A DNA stretch of 64,000 nucleotides from an uncultured Actinomycetaceae bacterium (GTDB taxonomy: Bacteria > Actinomycetota > Actinomycetes > Actinomycetales > Actinomycetaceae): positions 124,001-188,000 of the forward strand of contig CABQJD010000001.1 in NCBI GenBank assembly GCA_902464405.1, written 5' to 3'. The notes beneath the pieces are model-generated. The model was not told the DNA's origin, made no database searches, and saw nothing but the letters and a program-made list of their open reading frames with translations. Below are positions 1 through 9,221 of this stretch, in pieces; within the stretch, counting starts at the first letter, position 1, and the number at the start of each line of letters is the position of its first letter. A program made the translations under genes and the position numbers.

Positions 1-39
1 CTTTTCTGAAGAAAGCAGAACTAACCTATAAGAACTAAC

Positions 40-840
40 CTATGATGAAAGATACGCCGCAGCGAAGCGCAGAAGATCCTCACGCTTAACATTTACCCTA
101 CTCATCTTAACCTGATCCTCAACTAAGCCGTCATAAACTTCGTAGCGATACTCCTGAACGACGTTTGCACGCACCTGATCGAAAGATGCCTGCGTATCAC
201 CATCAATCACCCAATCACGGCTTTCATAGAATTCCTGCAATTGCGATTCAGTAGGCACAAGTTTCGGTGAACATTCCTTGGCGATATATGCGTCTTTGAG
301 GTTGCGCATCTCAGCATCAACAAACGTACCAATCGAATAATTCTGATTTCCATAAATGACGCCACCGGAAGAGACATTCTCATCACGCTGCAGGTTTTCA
401 GCTCCCATACATTCTATGAGCGAATCCCATGAGGGTGAATCAATGAGCGAACAACTCGATGCGAGTGCATATACTGCATAGCGCTGCTCAAGCCATTCTA
501 TTGCCAGCTCAACAGCCCGAGCACTTGGAGATTCTTGAGACGTCGATATCCAGTAATCACTTCCGATAGATGATCCAAACTCGGCAGTTTCTGAGATTAC
601 CTCATTTCTCACGGTATCTAATGCATACGCAAACTCGGCTTCAGAAACATGGTAATCATCAATGTCGAGATACCATTCGCCCTTAGTTCCTCCAAAGCGA
701 TTCACCAGCAGCCACGTGAGCACAATAGCTACAACCAGTGCCGGCACTCCAACTAAAGCGAGGAATTTCCATACGCTTCTCATTCGAGCCTGCCGCTGCC
801 GTAATCTCTTCGACTCTTTACTCATTGGCGGTGCACACAT
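40..840 (-). CDS. membrane-anchored hypothetical protein, weakly SurA/PrsA N-domain-like
   Basis: This 266-residue protein has a basic N-terminus (residues 1-25), one hydrophobic segment (about 26-46) and a largely acidic, polar remainder, so it is probably a type II membrane or signal-anchored protein facing outside. The stretch after the membrane segment (an xVSEAEFxxAL pattern, then a PTESQLQEFYE pattern near residue 198) resembles the helical chaperone arm of SurA/PrsA-type foldases. No PPIase domain is visible. That resemblance is by eye and weak. A second Met at residue 6 (position 825) is an alternative start; neither start has a well-spaced ribosome site. It lies downstream of the sialidase on the same strand, separated from it by a strong hairpin at 909-938, so it is probably transcribed separately. 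I do not recognise a named family. Confidence 0.7.
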   Translation of the reverse strand: MCAPPMSKESKRLRQRQARMRSVWKFLALVGVPALVVAIVLTWLLVNRFGGTKGEWYLDIDDYHVSEAEFAYALDTVRNEVISETAEFGSSIGSDYWISTSQESPSARAVELAIEWLEQRYAVYALASSCSLIDSPSWDSLIECMGAENLQRDENVSSGGVIYGNQNYSIGTFVDAEMRNLKDAYIAKECSPKLVPTESQLQEFYESRDWVIDGDTQASFDQVRANVVQEYRYEVYDGLVEDQVKMSRVNVKREDLLRFAAAYLSS

Positions 841-908
841 CCTTGCTATAGACCATCGAAAGACGATGACGCCTGATTGTAGGAACCATCTGGTGTCTCT
901 TTAGAGAA

Positions 909-938
909 GGGTGCGGAAGCTAGTGAGCTTCCGCACCC
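909..938 (-). terminator. strong hairpin terminator after the sialidase gene
   Basis: A perfect 13-bp inverted repeat (arms 909-921 and 926-938, GC-rich, 4-nt loop) lies 25 nt past the sialidase stop codon. The sequence after it on the minus strand is only moderately T-rich, so terminator strength is inferred from the stem. Confidence 0.75.
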
Positions 939-962
939 TCCCCATCTAATTTATTTCTCGCT

Positions 963-3900
963 CTACGAGTTATGGCGAGCCACGCGCAGTTTTCTTCCTC
1001 GCACCATAATGGCTCCTGCAATCATGAACATCAAACCAAGTCCACTCACGAGCGCAAGATCAGAAGTTCCCGTCTTGGCAATTGTTCCACTAGACGCCGC
1101 ATCAGACGTGACGGGATCCTTCGCCTTCCTCTGATCCTGATCGTTACCCTCAGGATTAAGCTCGCTTCCAGGAGTTACCTCTCCCGACCCCGAGTCTGGA
1201 TTCGGATTCGGCTTTACCTCAGGATCGGGATCTGATCCTGGATTCGGCTTGGCATCAGGAACATTCGTCACCTTCAACGTGTACGTGACGGTACCAATGC
1301 TGTTATCCGGATACGTCACTGTCACCGTGATCTCGTAGTCGGCATCAACATCAACCTCCGGTAAAGTACCTGAAATCTCACCAGTCGTTTTATTCATGCT
1401 GAGACCATCCGGCAGACCCTCCGCCGTCAGTACGGTACCTTCCGGAAGAGTTTGCCCCTCAGACAATACCACTCCGGCAAATGAAACCTCGGTCTTTTCC
1501 GGTTTCGTCAGATCTGTGGCAGCCGGAAGACCAAGAACGATCTTCTCAGCATCGGTTTGATCAGGTTGCGGTTCCTCACACTGTAAGGATTCCCATGTGG
1601 GCGCTGTCCACTTCCACTTCGTAGTAGCATCTTCAGAGAAAGCGTATCCCTCAAGAGCCTTGGCTTCCACCACCACAGTCTCGCCATATCCGTACTTGAT
1701 CACGCCCGGATCTACTCGAACTCCATTGAGGTAGAACTCCACGCCTTCCGTTGCGGTGATCTTCACGAACGGCTTTACTGTGCAGGAAGCGGGATCTTCT
1801 GCATCTGCTGTCACATTCGACGTTGGAACTTCAGTGATATTCACAAGCACCGGTTTTATCTCACCAACAGTGAAAGTCACCTCGGCGTCATTCGCTGATC
1901 CATTGCGGTAGGTGACCGTAACCGGGAAGGTTAGCGTTGAGTTTGCCTGCTGCGAAGTAGGAACAAAGGAAACTACCCCCGCTGCAGAATCGATATAGAC
2001 CTCACCCGGTTGAAGATTATCGGCAGAGTCTGCCAACGTCACGCCTTCTGGAAGATCGCCGAACGCAAAGGTTGTACCTTGCGGAACGTCAATCTCTTCG
2101 CCGTCAGCGTTCTTCACAACCGGTGTAGCAGTTGCTAACTGCTGGGGTTTAGCAGATGCCGCAGCGTATTCAGCTTGTGCTTTAACCGGCAATTCCTTAT
2201 CCAGATAAGTAATCACTGGCGAAATCCACAGCGAAGGCTTCGTTGGCTTTCCAACGCTATGCACAACAACTCGCAAGAAGTCACCCTTTTCGAGATAGAT
2301 CGGATTATCTTCGAGGTAATTCTTCCAGTCTTGCGCAACGGTGTTCGAATCCTTTAGCTCAACTTTCTGCAGCAATTCACCGTTCTTGTATAGCGATAGC
2401 TCAACAGTTCCACCACTATTTGAGCTCTGGCGCAGCTGCGGCTCGTTTTCCTTAACTTGGAAAGAAACCCATCCAGTCTTCGGAGCACGGAACGCCATAG
2501 CTGTGGAATCTTGTGCGTTATCCGGCGAATCGGAGAGCAAACCGTGTAGGTTACTGCGCTTACCTACCGGCGGCAGATTCTGCGATCCTGTTACGCCTGG
2601 GCCGTAGTAGGTATCAACCTGCCAGTTCGGCCATTGCGAATCGTACTTGTCGATATTCGTCCACTCTGCATCCGAATTTTCCTGATGCTGACCGAACCAG
2701 ATGTTACCCTGCTGTGCGTTCACGTAGTTCTCGACCCATGAGTACTCATTTGTGATCTCCAGTGGAATCTCAATGTACTTTCCAGAATCGTCGGTAGCTC
2801 GCACCTTCATACCCGCAGTGAGATACTTACTACCATCAACCGCGTTGCCGCTCGCATCAACCACGCTTAACGTTAGTTTCGGAGTAAATGCGACGTTTTC
2901 CAGCACCTCAGAAACCGTTGTTGGGTTCTTTTCCGTCTGTGGCACATGAATCGTCTGCACTCCATCACTATCTCGTGTTACAAGGTAGATAGTGGAGCTG
3001 AGTTCTCCAACCTTAGCGTGCTGAACTGCGCCAATATCGGTTGCACCTACCAGTGGATCACCGAAGAAGTCGGCCTCTGGAGTAAATCCGTTCTCGTCCG
3101 TGATCGTCTTTCCGGTGTCGGTTGCCGGCGAATTGTCTGCCAAACGGTATCCGGCAAACACGTCGCTTTGCGAAGCTGGAGCTTCGTTGGCGTTATTAGT
3201 TACCAGAGTGTCGTTAGCCGATACGACGTCGGACGGCAAACGGTAGGTGAGGAAATCAGCGCGCGCTTCCGACGGAGCCAGCTGCATCTGTTCACCTGCA
3301 AACACCTGCGTTCCAGCAGTAACCTTTATTGCGCTGCTATCGGAAGCCGGGGTATTGGCGTAGTTGTAGTACAAATTGTTCCGGTACGTCTTAGTAAATC
3401 CGCCACCATCGGAACGGTTCCAGTCTTCGTTACGCGGAGTATCTCCCGTGTAGTAGAAGATGTTATTTTCAATCGTGGCTCTGCCGTTCGGAGTGTGAAT
3501 CGTCTTCAAAATAGGCACATCTTTAGCAACATAGAATGTGTTGTTGTAGATATGGCCGTTCGGGTTACGATCTACCGGATCAAGCAAGCCGCCAATATCG
3601 TTTTGCGAGATGTTGTAGCGGAATGTTGAGTTGATCGCCTGAACTCCACAAATCATGTACGTACCGCCGGTGTTGCCAGCAGAGTAGTTGTATTGATAGA
3701 GGGTTCCGTCACTCCAATCCGAATCCCACGGCATAGCATCGCCGTTACCGTGAGCTCCGTTAAGAGTGTTGAATGCTTCGTTGTATTGGAATACCGCGTC
3801 TTTCGTCTTCCACGGCCAGATTCCTGCGGCAACTCGACCAAAAGTACCCGGATAATCTTCAGTATTGATGTACTTCGAAGCATCAACCGAGACGTTATAT

Positions 3901-6900
3901 TCCACGAGCGGACGCAGTGCATAGAAAACAGTGATAGCATCACCACCAGCACGCTTCACGTAGTTTCCACGAACTACCACGTTCGTCTGACCATACCTAG
4001 CAACTGTCTCGTCCGACAACTGCGCAGTGTGAAATTCCCCTGTGTATCCGGTATAGCCCACGCCGATACCCCAGCGCGAGACGTCCTCGACTCTGTTATC
4101 GATAACCTGAACATCATCAAACCGTGCAATTCCAGTGACACTCTCGTCCTTCGGCTTATGTGCAATCACGTAGATACCTCCGTTGGCCATGTGCTTGTTG
4201 TAGACGTTGCCGTCCACATCATGCACATAGAGCTTCTTGAGGACCACGTGATTAACAGTTCCGATATTCTCAGCAATCACCGCAACACCAGTACGATCCA
4301 TTGCATTCTGGTTCTTGAGGATCGGCTCCTGATCATCTTGCCGCTTATTCGTAATCTCAAGCTCGGAGACTTCGATATACTCGACATCCTTGAGCAGTAT
4401 AGAGGTAGATACATTACCCTTCTGCTTGTGGCTCGGATTATCTAGCTTCGTGTTGTAGTCCTCGTACCACACACCCTCGCCATTCGTATTAATAATTGGC
4501 AACGGGTCACTGGCTTCACCGTAAGCGCTAATGATAATTGGCGCGTCTGCGCTTCCAGAGCCTTTGAGATGCATGTACTGATCGTTAAACACATCTCCAC
4601 GCTTCAGATACACTGCGTCACCCGGCAGCAGATCAAGCTTATTGACTGGAGCGAGAGTCTGGAAAGGGCGCTCCGGGCTGAGACCATCATTGGAATCACT
4701 ACCGTCGGCAGCTACATACCAAGTACGACCGCCAGTCGGCGTCACTCGAACATTGATCTTAGCAGTAGCCTTACGCTCATATTTAGTTCCGTCCGACTCT
4801 TCGCTCATCGTGACGCTAACTGTGTAATCAGTGATCTTGTTTAGTTTTTCCGTAGGGGTACCTTCGATGACGCCTGTCTGAGCGTTGTAGCTCAACCCTT
4901 CCGGGAGCCCCTCAACACTTACCGTATCAGCAAGCAACGGATCGTTATGTGTAAACAGATCCGCAACCTTGATGGGATTAATAGCTACGTCGCTCGATGC
5001 TTCCACCTGCTGGGTATCAACTGGGCTTACCTCAGAACACAGCTGACCTTCACCCGCAACCCACGAAAGGTTAAAGCTCTGGTAGCCAATATCCTGCCAA
5101 CCGCCACCGTTTGGCTCCATCAAAAGACCAATGTTGCCATCGGACTGCACCGCCATCGTAGTATAGCCAGTGCCGGCACCGCGGAACTGCTTGCGCACGC
5201 CCCACGTCTTCCCATCGTCACACGAAAGCGAAATAGTGCCATTGGTTCGACTCTTTGCATGTGCTGTATTTGAGAAGAGCACAACCTGTGAGCGCAGCGT
5301 TCCCGCATTAGCATTCGGAAAAGCGCGAATCAGCTGAGCATTGTTGCCCGGATCGATAAGCGTTTCGTCTACGCGGTAGTCGCTCCACGTCTGTCCGCCG
5401 TCTTTGGAAAGTCCTACAAGCCGGTAACCCTTGCCATTCCATGTTGCTGTACGAGAGTTAAGCATGAGGCTACCATCGGAAAGTTCCACAACCTTATTTT
5501 CATCAAAACGCATTCGTTTCGAGTTATCCCTACCCAATGCGTATGGATCGGTCGGGGTTCCGGCGTTCCACGTCTGCCCATGATCATCGGAGTACATCGT
5601 GAAAGCTACGACGTCATCAACATTGTTATCTCCCTTGCCGTTGCCGTTCGTATCTGTAATACACGCAACTTGCTGCAGCAAACGCCCCTTGTGTGGCTCC
5701 TGCTGTTTCTGAGTGCCGGCACCAGAGGTAGCAAAACACCCCACGAACTTGTGTTGAGCTGCAATACCGTTGAGTACTTGGTTGGTGACGACGCGCTGTT
5801 CCCACGTGTAGCCATTGTCGCGCGAAATAGACAGACCCAAATTCATGGCGTTCTTGTCGGTTTCGTCTATTTTCCCTTCTTTATACACATAAGAAGTAGG
5901 CTGACCGGTGAAAAGCCCTGCATCTTGGCTGTAGACGTGGAAATTAAAGATCGTGCCGGTGGTGTGATCGACCACGTAGGAGGGATCGGAGTAGCCGTGG
6001 CTGCCAATCTTTCCCGCTGCAATAGTTGTAGCAGATTGCCACGTCTTGCCGCCGTCCGTGGAGCGCTTTTGCATAATCGAATTCTCGTTTGGAGAATCTC
6101 CGCCCGCACGTTTGACCTTCTTGCCGATCTCACCTGCACGTGGGCGGGCATCGTAGGCGGCAAGAATATCGCCATTCTGAGTAACTGCGATAGCCGGGAT
6201 TCGCATGTTGTTATCCGAATCAGTCTTTGCAATCATCGTCAGATCACTCAAAACTGAGGCACCTGCCGGATTGGCGTCGTATGCAGTGAAAGCATCCGCC
6301 TTAGCGAAAGTACCTTTGACGGGAATCTCAGCAGAAGCAGTGACGCGATCTAGTTCTGCACCATCAGGATTATTTGCAGTGAGAATAGCAATCGGCGTGG
6401 CCTTACCTTGTGCCAGGCTCTCGTTCGTGAGAGCGTAGCGCACTGTGCAGGTCAGCTCCGCATTTGGTGCCAGATTCGCGACAGTGCACGATTCGTCGAA
6501 CGTCACGTTTCCACCTGCTAACTCAGGCTTAACGGCAACATTCACATCGCCGGAATTCTTCACAATGAGCGTGAATACTAACTCGTCGCCTGCGCTGTAG
6601 ATTTCTTTCTCAGAGTCTTCGCTTTGTGTAAAGGAGACCAACGCCAAGTTCTCTCCGATCTTGATCGGTTCACCCACGGTTGGCGCTAGTATCTCAGCGG
6701 CGCCTTTGTACTGCGCTACTGGATACATTTTCCATGCGATCGATGGCGTGAAGTAACCCGCTGTGAAATCGCTATCGTCCACTTTGTGCGTAATTTCGAT
6801 GGAGTTACAGTTCGCAGTGACGCCGTTGTTGAACTCGCCCCATCTACACTTATCAGTGCCGGAAAGGTTCGTTGAATCAATTTCGAAGGAGCGCTTAATC

Positions 6901-7505
6901 CCCGTGTCGTTGGTTAGTTCAACTGAGAATCGCATAACTTCTCCAACATTCCAACCGGCATCGCTCGCCTTAGGGTTAAGGAGTTTAATCTTTGAAGTAG
7001 CAGGAATCGCCGTGCCGCCAGCCAGCATTGGAGCTGACTCATAGCTCGCGGCGTTGTACATGTTGTACACAAGGCTAGGAGTAAATCCGCCAGCAGCTAC
7101 ATCTGCCTGCGTAATCGTATGGGCGAGTTTGCCCTTGCATGGCATTGCTTTCTTTGGCTCAGCACCCGTCCAACGGTAGCCCTCCGCAGTAGCAGTATTT
7201 GATGCGTCCCAGTCAAAGTTGGTGGAGCGAATTTTAAAGCCACGCTTCTTTGTTGTTTTATTCGTGAGCGTGAGGTTATACTTGACTACTTCACCTACCG
7301 CCCATGTCTCACCTGCTGGAGAAGTGGTAGGAGTAAGAACGAGCTTAACGTTCGCGTTCTCTACGGTGATCGTGCTTGCCAATGGTGCAGCAGCGGCATA
7401 GGGGGGGGTGACTAACAATCCGCTCAGCATAAGAGCGGTCACATATAACGCAGACAGTAATCGCGCGAAACACTTCGTTGTATTCACACGATGATTGTGT
7501 TGCAT
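963..7505 (-). CDS. cell-wall-anchored sialidase fused to a right-handed beta-helix
   Basis: A 2180-residue secreted surface protein predicted to cleave terminal sialic acid from host glycans. Order: signal peptide (1-40); two tandem repeats of about 110 residues plus a third Ig-like domain (45-400); a GH33-type propeller (about 410-800) with the RIP motif at about 434-436 and five Asp boxes (SxDxGxTW type) near 481, 560, 635, 698 and 759; a putative-Ig (He_PIG-like) domain near 861; a parallel beta-helix (about 925-1490) opening with a TWYVAADGSDSNDG block; several further Ig-like domains; a second He_PIG-like domain (about 2000-2080); a Pro/Asp-rich wall-spanning stretch; and a sorting signal IAKTG (about 2142-2146), hydrophobic segment and basic tail. 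The signal is not LPXTG; it is closer to the LAXTG type of actinobacterial class E sortases. Codons 33-35 lie in a run of eight C (7401-7408). The helix substrate is unknown. Confidence 0.93.
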   Translation of the reverse strand: MQHNHRVNTTKCFARLLSALYVTALMLSGLLVTPPYAAAAPLASTITVENANVKLVLTPTTSPAGETWAVGEVVKYNLTLTNKTTKKRGFKIRSTNFDWDASNTATAEGYRWTGAEPKKAMPCKGKLAHTITQADVAAGGFTPSLVYNMYNAASYESAPMLAGGTAIPATSKIKLLNPKASDAGWNVGEVMRFSVELTNDTGIKRSFEIDSTNLSGTDKCRWGEFNNGVTANCNSIEITHKVDDSDFTAGYFTPSIAWKMYPVAQYKGAAEILAPTVGEPIKIGENLALVSFTQSEDSEKEIYSAGDELVFTLIVKNSGDVNVAVKPELAGGNVTFDESCTVANLAPNAELTCTVRYALTNESLAQGKATPIAILTANNPDGAELDRVTASAEIPVKGTFAKADAFTAYDANPAGASVLSDLTMIAKTDSDNNMRIPAIAVTQNGDILAAYDARPRAGEIGKKVKRAGGDSPNENSIMQKRSTDGGKTWQSATTIAAGKIGSHGYSDPSYVVDHTTGTIFNFHVYSQDAGLFTGQPTSYVYKEGKIDETDKNAMNLGLSISRDNGYTWEQRVVTNQVLNGIAAQHKFVGCFATSGAGTQKQQEPHKGRLLQQVACITDTNGNGKGDNNVDDVVAFTMYSDDHGQTWNAGTPTDPYALGRDNSKRMRFDENKVVELSDGSLMLNSRTATWNGKGYRLVGLSKDGGQTWSDYRVDETLIDPGNNAQLIRAFPNANAGTLRSQVVLFSNTAHAKSRTNGTISLSCDDGKTWGVRKQFRGAGTGYTTMAVQSDGNIGLLMEPNGGGWQDIGYQSFNLSWVAGEGQLCSEVSPVDTQQVEASSDVAINPIKVADLFTHNDPLLADTVSVEGLPEGLSYNAQTGVIEGTPTEKLNKITDYTVSVTMSEESDGTKYERKATAKINVRVTPTGGRTWYVAADGSDSNDGLSPERPFQTLAPVNKLDLLPGDAVYLKRGDVFNDQYMHLKGSGSADAPIIISAYGEASDPLPIINTNGEGVWYEDYNTKLDNPSHKQKGNVSTSILLKDVEYIEVSELEITNKRQDDQEPILKNQNAMDRTGVAVIAENIGTVNHVVLKKLYVHDVDGNVYNKHMANGGIYVIAHKPKDESVTGIARFDDVQVIDNRVEDVSRWGIGVGYTGYTGEFHTAQLSDETVARYGQTNVVVRGNYVKRAGGDAITVFYALRPLVEYNVSVDASKYINTEDYPGTFGRVAAGIWPWKTKDAVFQYNEAFNTLNGAHGNGDAMPWDSDWSDGTLYQYNYSAGNTGGTYMICGVQAINSTFRYNISQNDIGGLLDPVDRNPNGHIYNNTFYVAKDVPILKTIHTPNGRATIENNIFYYTGDTPRNEDWNRSDGGGFTKTYRNNLYYNYANTPASDSSAIKVTAGTQVFAGEQMQLAPSEARADFLTYRLPSDVVSANDTLVTNNANEAPASQSDVFAGYRLADNSPATDTGKTITDENGFTPEADFFGDPLVGATDIGAVQHAKVGELSSTIYLVTRDSDGVQTIHVPQTEKNPTTVSEVLENVAFTPKLTLSVVDASGNAVDGSKYLTAGMKVRATDDSGKYIEIPLEITNEYSWVENYVNAQQGNIWFGQHQENSDAEWTNIDKYDSQWPNWQVDTYYGPGVTGSQNLPPVGKRSNLHGLLSDSPDNAQDSTAMAFRAPKTGWVSFQVKENEPQLRQSSNSGGTVELSLYKNGELLQKVELKDSNTVAQDWKNYLEDNPIYLEKGDFLRVVVHSVGKPTKPSLWISPVITYLDKELPVKAQAEYAAASAKPQQLATATPVVKNADGEEIDVPQGTTFAFGDLPEGVTLADSADNLQPGEVYIDSAAGVVSFVPTSQQANSTLTFPVTVTYRNGSANDAEVTFTVGEIKPVLVNITEVPTSNVTADAEDPASCTVKPFVKITATEGVEFYLNGVRVDPGVIKYGYGETVVVEAKALEGYAFSEDATTKWKWTAPTWESLQCEEPQPDQTDAEKIVLGLPAATDLTKPEKTEVSFAGVVLSEGQTLPEGTVLTAEGLPDGLSMNKTTGEISGTLPEVDVDADYEITVTVTYPDNSIGTVTYTLKVTNVPDAKPNPGSDPDPEVKPNPNPDSGSGEVTPGSELNPEGNDQDQRKAKDPVTSDAASSGTIAKTGTSDLALVSGLGLMFMIAGAIMVRGRKLRVARHNS
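7401..7408 (-). repeat. homopolymeric C8 tract inside sialidase signal-peptide codons
   Basis: Eight consecutive C on the coding strand (G on the plus strand) encode part of Thr-Pro-Pro at residues 33-35, just before the signal-peptidase region. Gain or loss of one base would frameshift the whole protein. Such tracts act as slipped-strand phase-variation switches in other bacteria; here that role is inferred. Confidence 0.8.
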
Positions 7506-7568
7506 TCACTTTCAAATTAAGTGAGCCATAAGTCCTGCTTGTCAGACATTTAGCATATCACCGCTGGT

Positions 7569-7593
7569 AAATCGCAATCATTCATAGCGATTT
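7569..7593 (-). promoter_or_regulatory. inverted repeat upstream of the sialidase start
   Basis: AAATCGC-N11-GCGATTT is a perfect 7-bp inverted repeat 64-88 bp upstream of the sialidase ATG. The spacing suits a dimeric regulator or a small hairpin. No regulator is encoded next to it. The rest of the 418-bp gap (7506-7923) shows only the rplI-side terminator and no gene. Confidence 0.35.
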
Positions 7594-7808
7594 CTTGGCA
7601 CTCTCTCAGCATTTTAATATGTATATAGGATCAGCCAAGCTAAGAGAATCCGTAACAGTTAATAAATTTTGCCTTGATTGATTTCCTCATAGGAATGTTC
7701 AGGGTGGGAAGAAAACGCGAAAGCAGGGCAGAAAAAGCTAAGAAAGTAGTAGCAAGAAAAGAAGGAAAACCTAAATCACTTCATATATAACATCTGCTTC
7801 ACAAAACA

Positions 7809-7842
7809 GCGAGGGAGTAGATATGAGAATCCACTCCCTCGC
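7809..7842 (-). terminator. terminator of the rpsF-ssb-rpsR-rplI operon
   Basis: A perfect 10-bp stem (7809-7818 with 7833-7842, arm GCGAGGGAGT) is followed on the minus strand by a T-rich run (TGTTTTGTG). It sits about 80 nt past the rplI stop and is the first strong hairpin there. Confidence 0.7.
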
Positions 7843-7923
7843 CGTTTAAGGAAAGTCGTTACCTATAAGCACTGAGACAATCTGAACTACTCAGCTCAGT
7901 GCCAATTCCAGCTCGTGCCTATT

Positions 7924-8370
7924 TCAGCAAGCCTCAGCCTTTACCTTAATTGATGCCGTGATGTCGTCATGCAGCTTCACCACACCGGTGTAGATGCCCA
8001 CAGACTTCACAAGCGAATCCATATTGATTGCGCGGCGGTCGATTGCTTTGCCAGCCAACTCGGATGCCGCAGCAGCAATATCTGCTGCCGTCACAGCACC
8101 GAAGAAACGACCATTCTCTCCAGCCTTCTTCGATACAACAATCGTTGCAGCCTCAAGAACTTCACGCAGTTCACGTGCAGCTTCAATATCTTCAGTTGCG
8201 CGCTTACGGCGAGCAGCAGCCATCTGATCGATCTGCTTCTGCGCACCCTTGGTCCATGCAGTCGCATAGCCACGCGGAATCAGGAAGTTACGACCATAGC
8301 CGTCCTTCACCGTCACGACCTCTCCAGCAGCACCGAGGCCTTTTACTTCGTGAGTAAGAATAATCTTCAT
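7924..8370 (-). CDS. rplI: 50S ribosomal protein L9
   Basis: A 148-residue protein of normal L9 length, opening with the L9 signature (MKIILTHEVKGLG, then a VKDGYGRNFLIPRGYA block near residues 21-36). L9 binds 23S rRNA through this N-terminal domain and its long helix reaches toward the neighbouring ribosome. The C-terminal domain lies beyond about residue 80. A GGAGGG ribosome site precedes the ATG. It is the last gene of the rpsF-ssb-rpsR-rplI operon, 14 nt after rpsR, and a hairpin follows about 80 nt downstream. Confidence 0.97.
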   Translation of the reverse strand: MKIILTHEVKGLGAAGEVVTVKDGYGRNFLIPRGYATAWTKGAQKQIDQMAAARRKRATEDIEAARELREVLEAATIVVSKKAGENGRFFGAVTAADIAAAASELAGKAIDRRAINMDSLVKSVGIYTGVVKLHDDITASIKVKAEAC

Positions 8371-8384
8371 CTGCTATTCCCTCC

Positions 8385-8621
8385 TCAGTGCCGTGAGCTA
8401 GTATATGGCAAAAGTGCCATTTCGCGTGCGTTCTTCACTGCACGTGCGATCTGGCGCTGTTCCTGTACGCCTACACCCGTCACACGGCGAGAACGAATCT
8501 TGCCGCGATCAGAAATGAAACGGCGCAGAGTTGCCGTATCTTTATAGTCGATATGTCCAACTTTGATCGCCTTTACGGGCGCGATCTTCTTCCTCGGCTT
8601 ACGCATTGGTTGCTTAGCCAT
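8385..8621 (-). CDS. rpsR: 30S ribosomal protein S18
   Basis: A 78-residue small-subunit protein that pairs with S6 on the platform of the 30S subunit. The family core is clear: DYKDTATLRRFISDRGKI followed by RRVTGVGVQEQR and the basic C-terminal helix. It has no cysteine at all, so it is the zinc-free (C-minus) form of S18; many Actinobacteria carry both a zinc and a zinc-free paralogue. Gene order with rpsF, ssb and rplI is the usual one. Confidence 0.97.
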   Translation of the reverse strand: MAKQPMRKPRKKIAPVKAIKVGHIDYKDTATLRRFISDRGKIRSRRVTGVGVQEQRQIARAVKNAREMALLPYTSSRH

Positions 8622-8701
8622 CTCGTCCTCTTTTCATTCACAAGCGCTGATTTTCTAGACTCAACGCTCAAACGTTTGTTTCAGCTTGTGCTAAGCGCCA
8701 A

Positions 8702-9205
8702 TTAGTACGGCGGATTATCGTCAAACGCAGAACCGCCACGCGGAGCCTGCGCCCACATATCGTTAGCAGATCCGCCAGCTGGAGCATTGTAGCTAGCCTG
8801 CCCAACTCCCTGCATGCCGTTGCCGCCACGAGAACCAGAGCTACTTGTGCGCTCTACTTTCGCCGTCGCGTAACGCAGAGAAGGCCCAACCTCATCTACC
8901 TGCATCTCAATCGACGTACCTTGACTCCCGTCGTTACGCTGATAGCTGCGGACCTGAAGACGACCCGTCACCACTACCCGCATACCTTTCGTGAGCGATT
9001 CCGTCACATTTTCCGCGTAATCGCGCCACACGCTGCAACGAATAAACATGGCTTCGCCATCTTCCCATTCGCCCGTAGAACGATTTTGAGTACGTGGAGT
9101 AGACGCAACAGTAAAGGAAGCAACTGGAACACCAGAGCCAACATAACGAAGATCTGGATCTGCAGTAAGATTACCCACCACGGTAATAATTGGTTCGCCT
9201 GCCAT
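8702..9205 (-). CDS. ssb: single-stranded DNA-binding protein
   Basis: A 167-residue SSB. The OB-fold occupies residues 1-115 or so (N-terminal TVVGNLTADPDLRYV, then FIRCSVWRDYAENV and KGMRVVVTGRLQ). A Gly/Ser-rich linker follows. The acidic tip ends DDNPPY, where most bacteria end in DDIPF or, in many Actinobacteria, DDEPPF. The final residue is therefore Tyr instead of the Phe that usually enters partner-protein pockets. SSB coats unwound DNA and recruits repair and replication proteins through this tip. It lies 16 nt after rpsF, so the two are co-transcribed. Confidence 0.96.
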   Translation of the reverse strand: MAGEPIITVVGNLTADPDLRYVGSGVPVASFTVASTPRTQNRSTGEWEDGEAMFIRCSVWRDYAENVTESLTKGMRVVVTGRLQVRSYQRNDGSQGTSIEMQVDEVGPSLRYATAKVERTSSSGSRGGNGMQGVGQASYNAPAGGSANDMWAQAPRGGSAFDDNPPY

Positions 9206-9221
9206 TGCTAATCCTCAACTC

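Noticed and set aside
2946..3629. Long open frame of 227 codons opposite the sialidase gene
   Set aside because: It is antisense to the beta-helix codons, has no family likeness and is rich in residues expected from reverse-complement codon use.
3693..4445. 250-codon open frame opposite the sialidase gene
   Set aside because: Antisense shadow of the beta-helix region without ribosome site or recognisable domain.
5580..6257. 225-codon open frame opposite the sialidase propeller
   Set aside because: Antisense shadow; no domain seen.
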